This document shows positions 1 to 5,953 of a stretch of 16,502 nucleotides of DNA, one piece after another. The position numbers and the translations under genes were made by a program. Below the pieces are notes generated by a model. The model saw nothing but the letters and a program-made list of their open reading frames with translations, did not search any database and was not told where the DNA came from. The stretch spans positions 1-16,502 of the forward strand of contig CAKUNS010000031.1 of assembly GCA_934668515.1 (NCBI GenBank), read 5' to 3'. Every line of letters starts with the position of its first letter. Within the stretch, counting starts at the first letter, position 1. The stretch is from an uncultured Eggerthellaceae bacterium (GTDB lineage Bacteria; Actinomycetota; Coriobacteriia; Coriobacteriales; Eggerthellaceae).

Positions 1-784
1 GGGGAATCTGTTCTTCGACCATCTCGGGGGTGATGGACTTCATCTTCGAGACGTCAATGCGAAGGATGAACTTCATCATAAGCAGGTAGCAGGCAAGAAT
101 GAAGACTGACATCACGATATCGGCCACGATGTAGGGCACGAAGGGGATCGCGGTGCCAACGGTTTTGGCATAGGCGCTCAGCGGGATCAGCGGTGCGCCC
201 TTGAACGGCAGCAGCGGCTGGAAGAGCGTGATGGCCAGGAACATACCCACGAAGAAGAACTTCCAAACACGGTCTTCCTTGGTAATGCCCATGATTTCCA
301 TGTTGCGCGTTGCGATCGGCCACATCAGGATGAGGGCGATAAACACGTTCAGGAAGCCGGACAACACCGCGCATGCGGTGAAGAACAGCGCGATGTACAC
401 GTAAGGACGGCCCCTGAGAATTTTACGGGTTAGAATGTACTTCGCGATGTACTTGGTGTCGCCAACCTGATCGATTGCGCCGAACAGGATCATGGCAAAC
501 AGGACGACCAGAACGGTGTTGTTGCCAACTGCCTGCAGCCACACGTCATTGGAACCGGCATCGCTCAGGCCGATAGCGCCCATAAGCACCAAACCGACAA
601 CCGAGGGCCACAGCGTTTCGATGGTGGACCACGCGTAGATCATCATCAGGAACACGCCAAGCAGCTTCATTCCCAATGGGGTGATCGGCTCGGGGTTGGG
701 CAGCACCCACATGAGTGCCATCAAGCCGAAGCCAATGGCGACATGCACGTAGTACATGTCTTTCTTCTTTTTAGTTTCTGCCAT
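1..784 (-). CDS. SLC13/DASS-like membrane permease (C-terminus beyond the window)
   Basis: The first 261 codons of a multi-pass membrane protein are visible; the frame stays open to the left edge. The start ATG (782-784) follows a purine-rich site, GGAAGGGAGAG. After a lysine-rich cytoplasmic N-terminus (KKKKD, residues 5-9), hydrophobic segments lie at about residues 12-29, 37-54, 59-74, 89-104, 128-156, 172-195 and 213-241. Loops carrying GAIDQVGDTKYIAKYIL (102-118) and the proline-rich LFQPLLPFKGAPLIPL (187-202) resemble the ion transporter superfamily (SLC13/DASS, NhaD/ArsB-like), which imports dicarboxylates or exchanges anions or protons at the cytoplasmic membrane. Such permeases are common in Eggerthellaceae. 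The substrate cannot be read from this half, and the diagnostic C-terminal repeat is outside the window. It is a neighbour of the fatty-acid genes with no evident functional link to them. Confidence 0.7.
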   Translation of the reverse strand, partial: MAETKKKKDMYYVHVAIGFGLMALMWVLPNPEPITPLGMKLLGVFLMMIYAWSTIETLWPSVVGLVLMGAIGLSDAGSNDVWLQAVGNNTVLVVLFAMILFGAIDQVGDTKYIAKYILTRKILRGRPYVYIALFFTACAVLSGFLNVFIALILMWPIATRNMEIMGITKEDRVWKFFFVGMFLAITLFQPLLPFKGAPLIPLSAYAKTVGTAIPFVPYIVADIVMSVFILACYLLMMKFILRIDVSKMKSITPEMVEEQIP

Positions 785-814
785 CTATCTCTCCCTTCCT
801 TTTAGATCGACAGA

Positions 815-829
815 GTCACGGTAAGTGAC
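815..829. promoter_or_regulatory. Small dyad in the permease 5' leader
   Basis: GTCAC-GGTAA-GTGAC is a perfect 5-bp inverted repeat with a 5-nt spacer. It lies about 30 nt upstream of the permease start, between the ribosome binding site and an AT-rich stretch near 835-845 that could hold a -10 box on the minus strand. It could be an operator or a short RNA hairpin. No regulator is assigned, and the arms are short enough to occur by chance. Confidence 0.25.
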
Positions 830-901
830 CGAAGTGATCATATAAGAATCAGAGAGTCTTCACATTTCGCAAGAGATTAAGAAACATATTCGAAACACTC
901 G

Positions 902-932
902 AACAACATAAGATATTCGGGTGCTCCGAATA
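902..932 (-). terminator. Probable weak terminator of fabH
   Basis: On the minus strand, 27 nt past the fabH stop, a perfect 7-bp stem (TATTCGG / CCGAATA, plus-strand 914-920 and 926-932) with a 5-nt loop is followed by the U-rich stretch TCTTATGTTGTTC. The stem is AT-rich at its base and the U-tract is interrupted, so termination may be partial. It separates fabH from the permease gene. The rest of the 175-nt gap shows no other convincing element. Confidence 0.45.
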
Positions 933-959
933 AGCTAAGATTAGCGATGTGGTCAGGGA

Positions 960-2033
960 CTATGCGATGAAAAGCACTGCGCCCGAGGTGAGGCCGCCGC
1001 CGAAACCGGACATGATCACGGCATCGCCCTCGTTGATGCGATCGGCGCGATATGCGTCACAGAGCGCCATGAGCGCACTGGCGGCAGAGGTGTTGGCGGA
1101 TTCGCCGATGGAAATCTGGAAGAGCGATTCGTCTCGTTTGATTTTCTTGGCGGCATACTTGATGATGCGTTCGTTCGCTTGATGCGGAACGATGCAGGAA
1201 ACGTCGTCAAGGTTGAATTGCGCACGATCGAGCACGGTGTTGATCGCTTCAGCAAGGGCATTTCCTGCAAACTTGAAAACAGCTTGCCCGTTCATGCCGA
1301 TGAAATCGGTGTCTTCGAAGGGCATGACAGCTGCGTCAGCGGGTCCGAAGGGAAACGTTTCATTGTTGAAGAGATTGGTGCGCCTGAGCGTCATGTCGAC
1401 GTCGTCGGTGTTCTTCATGAACGTGCTGAGGATGCCCTTCTTGTTCTCATTCCATTCAAGCAGGACGGCGCCAGCGCCGTCGCCGAACAAAACGCAGGTG
1501 GCACGATCGGTCCAATCGGTGATTCGACTGAGTCGCTCGACGCCAACCACAAGTGCGCGATTGATCTTGTTGCCAATTGCACCACCTGCGATACGGGATG
1601 CAGCCATCATCGACTCGGCCACGTTTATGCCGTAGACGCAGCCTGAGCACGCGGCGTTCAAATCGAATGCGATGGCGTTGTCCAAGCCAAGCGCCATCTT
1701 AACCAGCGATGCCTGAGAGGGGATGGTCGTGTCTGGCGTGATGGTCATGCAAATGAGCAGATCGATACTTGCGGGGTCGATCTGCTGGGCGCTCCATCCG
1801 AACGCTTCAGGCAGTGCGGCGGGGCTGTTTTCGTCGGCGCTGCTTCCCATGGCGGCGAGGCATGCTGCACTGGCAAGGTCGGTGGTGGATTCTTCGATTG
1901 CGATGCGTCTATTGTGAATGCCCGTTCGCTGAACGATCCACTCGTCCGATGTGTCGACAAGTTTGGCAAGGTCGTCATTAGAAACGATCTTGCGCGGGAC
2001 GGCTTTACCGGATCCGATAACGGTGCAACCCAT
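960..2033 (-). CDS. fabH: 3-oxoacyl-ACP synthase III (FabH)
   Basis: FabH condenses acetyl-CoA or another short acyl-CoA with malonyl-ACP to start each fatty-acid chain. The thiolase-fold triad is intact: Cys129 (NAACSGC), His284 (VPHQANERI) and Asn314 (SANTSAAS). The glycine-rich C-terminal GFGGGLTSG is also present. I place the start at ATG 2031-2033 rather than at ATG 2088-2090. AGGAGG lies 4 nt upstream of it, and MGCTVIGSGKAVPRKIV matches the usual FabH N-terminus; the longer reading would add 19 atypical residues. The protein is 357 aa against the usual 315-335. Much of the excess is an insert near residues 63-84, between the conserved TTDLAS helix and the DLLICMT strand. It is divergent from fabT, whereas streptococcal fabH lies inside the operon. 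A promoter and a degenerate FabT-like site lie upstream. Confidence 0.95.
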   Translation of the reverse strand: MGCTVIGSGKAVPRKIVSNDDLAKLVDTSDEWIVQRTGIHNRRIAIEESTTDLASAACLAAMGSSADENSPAALPEAFGWSAQQIDPASIDLLICMTITPDTTIPSQASLVKMALGLDNAIAFDLNAACSGCVYGINVAESMMAASRIAGGAIGNKINRALVVGVERLSRITDWTDRATCVLFGDGAGAVLLEWNENKKGILSTFMKNTDDVDMTLRRTNLFNNETFPFGPADAAVMPFEDTDFIGMNGQAVFKFAGNALAEAINTVLDRAQFNLDDVSCIVPHQANERIIKYAAKKIKRDESLFQISIGESANTSAASALMALCDAYRADRINEGDAVIMSGFGGGLTSGAVLFIA

Positions 2034-2037
2034 GTTT

Positions 2038-2043
2038 CCTCCT
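2038..2043 (-). promoter_or_regulatory. fabH ribosome binding site (decides the start)
   Basis: Read on the minus strand, AGGAGG is followed by AAAC and then the ATG at 2033. No comparable Shine-Dalgarno sequence precedes the upstream in-frame ATG at 2090, which also lies close to the presumed transcription start. Confidence 0.8.
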
Positions 2044-2096
2044 GATGCACGCCCGCGACCTGCGGTTCGTGTTTGTATCGTTGAATGCATTGAAAT

Positions 2097-2115
2097 TAGT
2101 TTGACTATCTAATAA
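2097..2115. promoter_or_regulatory. Candidate FabT operator between fabH and fabT (degenerate)
   Basis: TAGTTTGACTATCTAATAA matches the strong palindrome upstream of acpP at 15 of 19 positions, with one half-site (TAGTTTGA) identical and the other decayed. It overlaps the -10/+1 region of the predicted fabH promoter. It also overlaps a TTGACT hexamer (2101-2106) that could serve fabT, so one site could regulate both divergent genes and give fabT autoregulation. That it binds FabT is inferred from similarity to the known FabT motif (TTTGA-N3-TCAAA type). Confidence 0.55.
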
Positions 2116-2142
2116 TTTAGAAAATGCAACACGACGTTTCAA
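2114..2142 (-). promoter_or_regulatory. Predicted fabH promoter
   Basis: On the minus strand, TTGAAA (plus-strand 2137-2142) and TAAATT (2114-2119) are separated by 17 nt. They place the transcription start near 2106-2108, about 75 nt upstream of the fabH ATG and inside the candidate FabT site. No equally good sigma-70 pair was found for fabT in this 184-nt divergent gap. Confidence 0.5.
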
Positions 2143-2217
2143 GCCGCTACATGTTTCTTACATTCGCGGATTTCGTCAGAGGAGTAACCGCAGCCGGCAA
2201 ATAGGGAGGGTGAATCA

Positions 2218-2730
2218 ATGAATAAGGAAGCTGATACGACTCATTCGGCTTTCGCGCAGAAGGATCTAGCGCTTGATGATCTTCTTTCGGGGACGTTCAA
2301 TTCCGTTATGGATATCGAGGAACGCTCTCTTTCGAACCGAATCACAAAAGGGCTCACCATTAGCGAGATCCATACTATTGCTGCCATCGGCATGTACGAA
2401 GTGAATCCCATGAACGTCATTGCCGCGCGTCTGGGTATCACGCTTGCCACGCTCACCACATCCGTGAAGCGCCTTGCCGATAGGGGGCTGGTTGCCCGTC
2501 AGAAATCCGAGAAAGACAAGCGCCAAGTGCTCATTTCCCTTACCAGCGATGGTCGCAAGGTTTATCGTGCGCATCGTTTGTTTCACGAAAAAATGCTTGC
2601 GGCGGCGCTTGAGGGGTTGAGCAAGGAAGAAGAGCGCGTTTTGGCAAGTGCGTTGAGTCACGTCAAGGCATATTTCGATGAGCAGAACGAGTTGGCGTTG
2701 GCCTCATCGACGGGGGAGGATCGTCGTTAA
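2218..2730 (+). CDS. fabT: MarR-family transcriptional regulator, FabT-like
   Basis: This 170-aa protein has the length and layout of a MarR winged-helix repressor. An N-terminal dimerisation helix is followed by a helix-turn-helix at about residues 55-90 (LTISEIHTIAAIG to ITLATLTTSVKRLADRGLV). The basic wing reads RQKSEKDKRQVLISLTSDGRKV (about 94-115), and a C-terminal helical pair completes the dimer interface. The ATG follows GGGAGGGTGA. Position decides the name: it sits beside acpP and fabK, as in streptococci, where FabT bound to long acyl-ACP represses the fab genes. Two FabT-type palindromes flank it. The assignment to FabT rather than another MarR protein is inference from context. 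The last about 12 residues are polar and probably disordered. Confidence 0.85.
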   Translation: MNKEADTTHSAFAQKDLALDDLLSGTFNSVMDIEERSLSNRITKGLTISEIHTIAAIGMYEVNPMNVIAARLGITLATLTTSVKRLADRGLVARQKSEKDKRQVLISLTSDGRKVYRAHRLFHEKMLAAALEGLSKEEERVLASALSHVKAYFDEQNELALASSTGEDRR

Positions 2731-2792
2731 ACGCTTTTTGAGCTGGGGTTTTAAAGCCTTCGCAAAGAAATCGTGGAGGAAACACGTTGCTC

Positions 2793-2821
2793 TTGAGACA
2801 AAACGGGATCTTGAATATCAT
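2793..2821 (+). promoter_or_regulatory. Predicted acpP (fab operon) promoter
   Basis: TTGAGA (2793-2798) and TATCAT (2816-2821) are separated by exactly 17 nt. The start would fall near 2828, leaving a leader of about 60 nt before acpP. This is a near-consensus sigma-70-type pair in the 156-nt fabT-acpP gap, immediately upstream of the operator palindrome. Confidence 0.6.
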
Positions 2822-2825
2822 GGTA

Positions 2826-2848
2826 AATAGTTTGACCATCAAACTATT
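2826..2848. promoter_or_regulatory. Candidate FabT operator upstream of acpP
   Basis: The core AGTTTGACCATCAAACT is a perfect palindrome around a 3-nt centre; the complementary arms extend to 10 bp each over 2826-2848. It begins 5 nt after the predicted -10 box, so a bound protein would cover the transcription start. The shape and sequence (TTTGA-N3-TCAAA) fit the operator known for FabT of Streptococcus and Lactococcus. A MarR gene of matching type lies immediately upstream. Confidence 0.75.
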
Positions 2849-2886
2849 AATAGAAAACTAGGTGGAATCAAACCGAAAGGAACGAC

Positions 2887-3108
2887 ATGGCAACCATTGA
2901 CGTCATCAAAGAGACGCTGAACGACAACCTGGACATCGACGAGAGCAAAGTCACCGAGGACGCCACCCTTGAGTCCCTGGGCATCGACTCCCTCGACATG
3001 GTCGAGCTTGTCTGCGACATTGAGGAGAAGCTTGACATCGAGTTCGGCGAGCCCGAAGGCATCGACACCATCGGCAAGATGGTCGAGTACATCGACGGCT
3101 TGAAGTAA
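2887..3108 (+). CDS. acpP: Acyl carrier protein
   Basis: This 73-aa acidic protein carries the growing acyl chain on a phosphopantetheine arm. The attachment site is Ser35 in GIDSLDMVEL, at the start of helix II. The four-helix ACP pattern is complete, with helix III region FGEPEGIDTIG and C-terminal MVEYIDGLK. The ATG follows GAAAGGAACGAC. It is the first gene of the plus-strand fab transcript, directly behind the predicted promoter and operator. A strong terminator follows it at once, so it is probably made in excess of the downstream enzymes. No holo-ACP synthase (acpS) is present in the window. Confidence 0.97.
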   Translation: MATIDVIKETLNDNLDIDESKVTEDATLESLGIDSLDMVELVCDIEEKLDIEFGEPEGIDTIGKMVEYIDGLK

Positions 3109-3119
3109 AGTCGCCGCTC

Positions 3120-3156
3120 ATCAAAGGCGCCGCGGTCACGCGGTGCCTTTGATTTT
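3120..3156 (+). terminator. Intra-operon intrinsic terminator between acpP and fabK
   Basis: Eleven nt past the acpP stop, two 15-nt arms (3120-3134 and 3139-3153) pair along their whole length with one G-U wobble and a GTCA loop, followed directly by TTT. Stem length, GC-rich core and U-tract fit a Rho-independent terminator. Since fabK follows after only 21 nt with a strong ribosome binding site (AGGAGG) and no clear new promoter, partial read-through is the likely mode. Confidence 0.8.
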
Positions 3157-3177
3157 CGCAAGGAGGAGACAACTGAC

Positions 3178-4149
3178 ATGCAAACGCGTATCACTGAAAT
3201 CCTGGGAATCGAAATACCCATCATCCAAGGCGCTATGGCGCGTATTGCCGACGCAAATCTAGCTGGTGCTGTCTCAGCTGCAGGCGGATTGGGCATCATA
3301 GCTTGTGGCGGCCAGCGACCTGAGTGGGTTGAAGAACAGGTTGCCAAGGCTCGTGCCATCACCGATAAACCCATCGGTGCCAATGTCATGCTGATGGACA
3401 AGCGCGCGCCCGAGATCGCCGAGTTGCTTACTCGTTTGCATGTGGACGTTATCACCACCGGAGCAGGAAGTCCTTCTGCATATATGGATATGTGGAAGGA
3501 AGCGGGCATCAAGGTCGTTCCCGTGGTTGCGTCGCCTGCTCAGGCAAAGCGCATGGAGCGTACGGGTGCCGATGCGGTGGTAGCCGAGGGCACCGAATCG
3601 GGCGGCCATGTGGGCGAGCTGGCCACCATGGCCCTTGTTCCCGCAACGTGCGAGGCGGTCTCGATTCCTGTCATCGCCGCCGGTGGCATCGCGGATGGCC
3701 GCGGTATCGTTGCCGCTTTCGCACTTGGCGCCGAAGGCGTCCAGTGCGGCACGCGCTTCTTGACGGTTGATGAATGCTGCATTGCCGACGCCTATAAGCA
3801 GCGCGTTCTCGATGCGAAGGTGTCGGACACCATCGTGACCGGTCGCGATTCGGGTCACCCGGTTCGCTCGCTTAAGAACAAGTTCTCGCGTACCGCGAAG
3901 CAGCTTGAGCGCGATCTTGAGAAAAACGGTGAAGAAATCGAGCACATGTTCTTGGGGGCCTTGCGTCGAGCGGTCGAGGGCGATGTTGATGACGGCGACA
4001 TGATGTCCGGCCAGATCGCTGGTGTGGTGCATGAGCGCAAAACGGCACGCGAAGTCATCGACGAGATGATTTCCGAGGCCGAGGCTCTTGGCGCTCTCGA
4101 CTTGACCGCGATGGCTGCTGCGAATGCAGCTCGAACCCGTCGAATCTAG
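3178..4149 (+). CDS. fabK: Enoyl-ACP reductase II, FMN flavoprotein (FabK)
   Basis: FabK performs the last step of each elongation cycle, reducing trans-2-enoyl-ACP with NADH through FMN. The 323-aa length is typical. The TIM-barrel 2-nitropropane-dioxygenase-like fold is recognisable from IPIIQGAMARIA (13-24), AGGLGIIACGG (35-45) and AEGTESGGHVGELATMALVP (136-155). The last includes His144, the residue known as catalytic in pneumococcal FabK. The phosphate-binding strand VIAAGGIADGRGI (165-177) and GVQCGTRFL (187-195) complete the FMN site. The ATG follows AAGGAGGAG. FabK replaces the SDR-type FabI; no fabI is seen here. Fab-cluster position separates it from nitronate monooxygenases of the same family. 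Confidence 0.93.
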   Translation: MQTRITEILGIEIPIIQGAMARIADANLAGAVSAAGGLGIIACGGQRPEWVEEQVAKARAITDKPIGANVMLMDKRAPEIAELLTRLHVDVITTGAGSPSAYMDMWKEAGIKVVPVVASPAQAKRMERTGADAVVAEGTESGGHVGELATMALVPATCEAVSIPVIAAGGIADGRGIVAAFALGAEGVQCGTRFLTVDECCIADAYKQRVLDAKVSDTIVTGRDSGHPVRSLKNKFSRTAKQLERDLEKNGEEIEHMFLGALRRAVEGDVDDGDMMSGQIAGVVHERKTAREVIDEMISEAEALGALDLTAMAAANAARTRRI

Positions 4150-4181
4150 AACAAAATTCATCGACATATTAGGTGGTTGTC

Positions 4182-5141
4182 ATGACTGAAAGTAACCTTG
4201 CAGGCCAAGGTCTGGTCTTCATGTGTTCGGGACAGGGTTCCCAAAAAACCGGAATGGGCTCTGATCTACTGGAAAACCCCCAGGTCAAAGATGTGTTTTC
4301 ATGCGCTTCCGATGTTTTTGGCATCGACGTTGCTGCTCTTTGCTGCAACGCCCCTGCCGAGGTGCTGAATGACACGCGCAATGCTCAGGCCGCTATCAGC
4401 GCTTTGTCCATCGGCATCGCCCGTGCCCTTATGTATCGCGGGGTCATGCCCGGTGCCGTTTTGGGTTTCTCTCTTGGGCAGACCAGCGCTTTGGCGCTCT
4501 CTGGCATGGTTTCAGATGAAACCGCATTCAAGATCATCGCGAAGCGTTCCGAGTTGATGGCGCAGGCGGCAAACGAGCATCCAGGCTGCATGAGCGCCTT
4601 CCTTAAGGCTGATTTTGAATCCGTCCAGGCGGTGTGCGATGAGTGCGCGCGGGGTCAGGTTCTTCTTCCCGCAAACCTCAATTGTCCCGGTCAGATCGTT
4701 GTTGCCGGCGAGGTGGAGGCGGTTGAGCGCGCCGAGGCCGCTTGGGCTGCGGCCGGCAAGCGTGTGACCAGGCTGGCAACTGCCGGTGCATTCCACACCC
4801 CGCTTATGCAGAGCGCCGCAGAACCGTTTGCGCAGTTCCTTTCCGGCATCGCATTCAGCGAGCCTGTAATCCCCCTCATCAACAACGTCGATGCCAAGCC
4901 CCTTGCGGCAAAGGATGCGGCGGTTCAGCTGGTGGCGCATCTTACCCATCCGGTTCGCTTTGAAGAGAGTGTGCGCAACATCGTCGCTTCATTCAGCATC
5001 GCTCCCGAGTTCGTCGAAACGGGATTCGGCGGGGTTTTGTTCGGTCTGATCAAACGTATCGACAAAGAGCTGCGGCGCGCATGCGTGCAGGACGCGGCAA
5101 GCATGAAGGCATTTCTCGAAGCGCATGGATACGCCAATTAA
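4182..5141 (+). CDS. fabD: Malonyl-CoA:ACP transacylase (FabD)
   Basis: FabD moves malonate from CoA to ACP, supplying FabH and FabF. From ATG 4182 the protein is 319 aa, as usual. I prefer this ATG to an in-frame GTG at 4173, because AGGTGG (4171-4176) makes a ribosome binding site for it and would overlap the GTG. Family motifs: MCSGQGSQKTGMG (14-26), nucleophile Ser97, Arg122 (AKRSELM), NLNCPGQIVVAG (166-177), His205 (GAFHTPLM) and a conserved INNVDAKP strand. The nucleophile elbow reads GFSLGQTSAL instead of the common GHSLGEYSAL, so His and Glu around the serine are replaced by Phe and Gln. It follows fabK by 32 nt and precedes fabG by 14 nt. Confidence 0.93.
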   Translation: MTESNLAGQGLVFMCSGQGSQKTGMGSDLLENPQVKDVFSCASDVFGIDVAALCCNAPAEVLNDTRNAQAAISALSIGIARALMYRGVMPGAVLGFSLGQTSALALSGMVSDETAFKIIAKRSELMAQAANEHPGCMSAFLKADFESVQAVCDECARGQVLLPANLNCPGQIVVAGEVEAVERAEAAWAAAGKRVTRLATAGAFHTPLMQSAAEPFAQFLSGIAFSEPVIPLINNVDAKPLAAKDAAVQLVAHLTHPVRFEESVRNIVASFSIAPEFVETGFGGVLFGLIKRIDKELRRACVQDAASMKAFLEAHGYAN

Positions 5142-5155
5142 TTGAAGGAGGCATG

Positions 5156-5953
5156 ATGATTGACGAAATGAAGACTCCCGAGGCAAATGTTCAGAGCCGG
5201 GCGGACGTTGCCGTTCCTTGTGCGGTTGTCACCGGTTCGAGCCGCGGCATTGGCGCTGCCATCATCGAGGAGCTTGCGGGCGATGCCATGAACGTCTGCA
5301 TTAATTGCTCGAATGAGAATGGGCGCGAACGAGCAGAGGCGTTCGCCGCCGATGTTGAGAATCGCTTTGGTGTGAAGGCCATTGCCGTCGTTGCTGATGT
5401 TTCGACGGCTGAAGGTGCAAATGCTTTGATCAAAGCCGCAAAAGATGCGTTCGGTCGCGTGGATGTTCTGGTCAACAACGCCGGAATCACTCGCGATGCT
5501 TTGATCATGCGCATCAAGGACGAAGATTTCGATGCGGTTATCGATACCAACCTGAAGGGCACGTTCTATTGCTGCCGCGCGGTGTCGAAACTCATGATGA
5601 AGCAGCGTTACGGCCGCATCGTTAACATGTCGAGCGTTGTCGGCGTGTACGGAAACGCGGGTCAGGTGAATTATGCGGCCTCCAAGGCGGGCGTCATCGG
5701 CATCACGAAGTCGCTTGCGAAGGAGCTTGCTCCGCGCAATGTCACGGTGAACGCGGTTGCTCCTGGTTTCGTTTCCACCAGCATGACCGACGCCTTGTCG
5801 GATAAGCAGCGTGAAGCTATTTTCTCTCGTATCGGTATGGGCCGATTCGGCGATCCGGCCGACATCGCCCATGTTGTCGGATTCCTTGCAAGCAAGTCTG
5901 CGGCTTATGTCACCGGCCAGGTGATCGCTGTTGATGGAGGTTTGTCACTATGA
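5156..5953 (+). CDS. fabG: 3-oxoacyl-ACP reductase (FabG)
   Basis: FabG reduces 3-ketoacyl-ACP with NADPH. It is a classical short-chain dehydrogenase: cofactor loop VTGSSRGIG (25-33), NNAG (107-110), and tetrad Asn132, Ser160, Tyr173 and Lys177 (NYAASKAG). The C-terminus YVTGQVIAVDGG is typical of FabG. AAGGAGG ends at 5151 with two adjacent in-frame ATGs at 5153 and 5156; the second has workable spacing and gives 265 aa. The open frame reaches back into fabD, but no ribosome binding site supports a longer start. About 18 extra N-terminal residues (MIDEMKTPEANVQSRADV), polar and probably flexible, precede the first strand, so it is longer than the usual 245-250 aa. Confidence 0.95.
   Translation: MIDEMKTPEANVQSRADVAVPCAVVTGSSRGIGAAIIEELAGDAMNVCINCSNENGRERAEAFAADVENRFGVKAIAVVADVSTAEGANALIKAAKDAFGRVDVLVNNAGITRDALIMRIKDEDFDAVIDTNLKGTFYCCRAVSKLMMKQRYGRIVNMSSVVGVYGNAGQVNYAASKAGVIGITKSLAKELAPRNVTVNAVAPGFVSTSMTDALSDKQREAIFSRIGMGRFGDPADIAHVVGFLASKSAAYVTGQVIAVDGGLSL

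Noticed and set aside
54..374. 106-codon minus-strand frame at the left edge
   Set aside because: It is a different frame of the permease gene; the permease frame has a ribosome binding site and regular membrane segments, while this one is Arg/His-rich.
2034..2090. Longer FabH start at 2090 adding 19 residues
   Set aside because: AGGAGG directly precedes the inner ATG at 2033, the family N-terminus begins there, and the added residues do not resemble FabH.
3274..4167. 297-codon minus-strand frame opposite fabK
   Set aside because: Same pattern as the other reverse-frame shadows; fabK has full motifs and the proper start.
5081..5155. Longer FabG start inside fabD at 5081
   Set aside because: No ribosome binding site, it overlaps the fabD end, and the added residues are unrelated to FabG; AAGGAGG precedes the ATG at 5153/5156.
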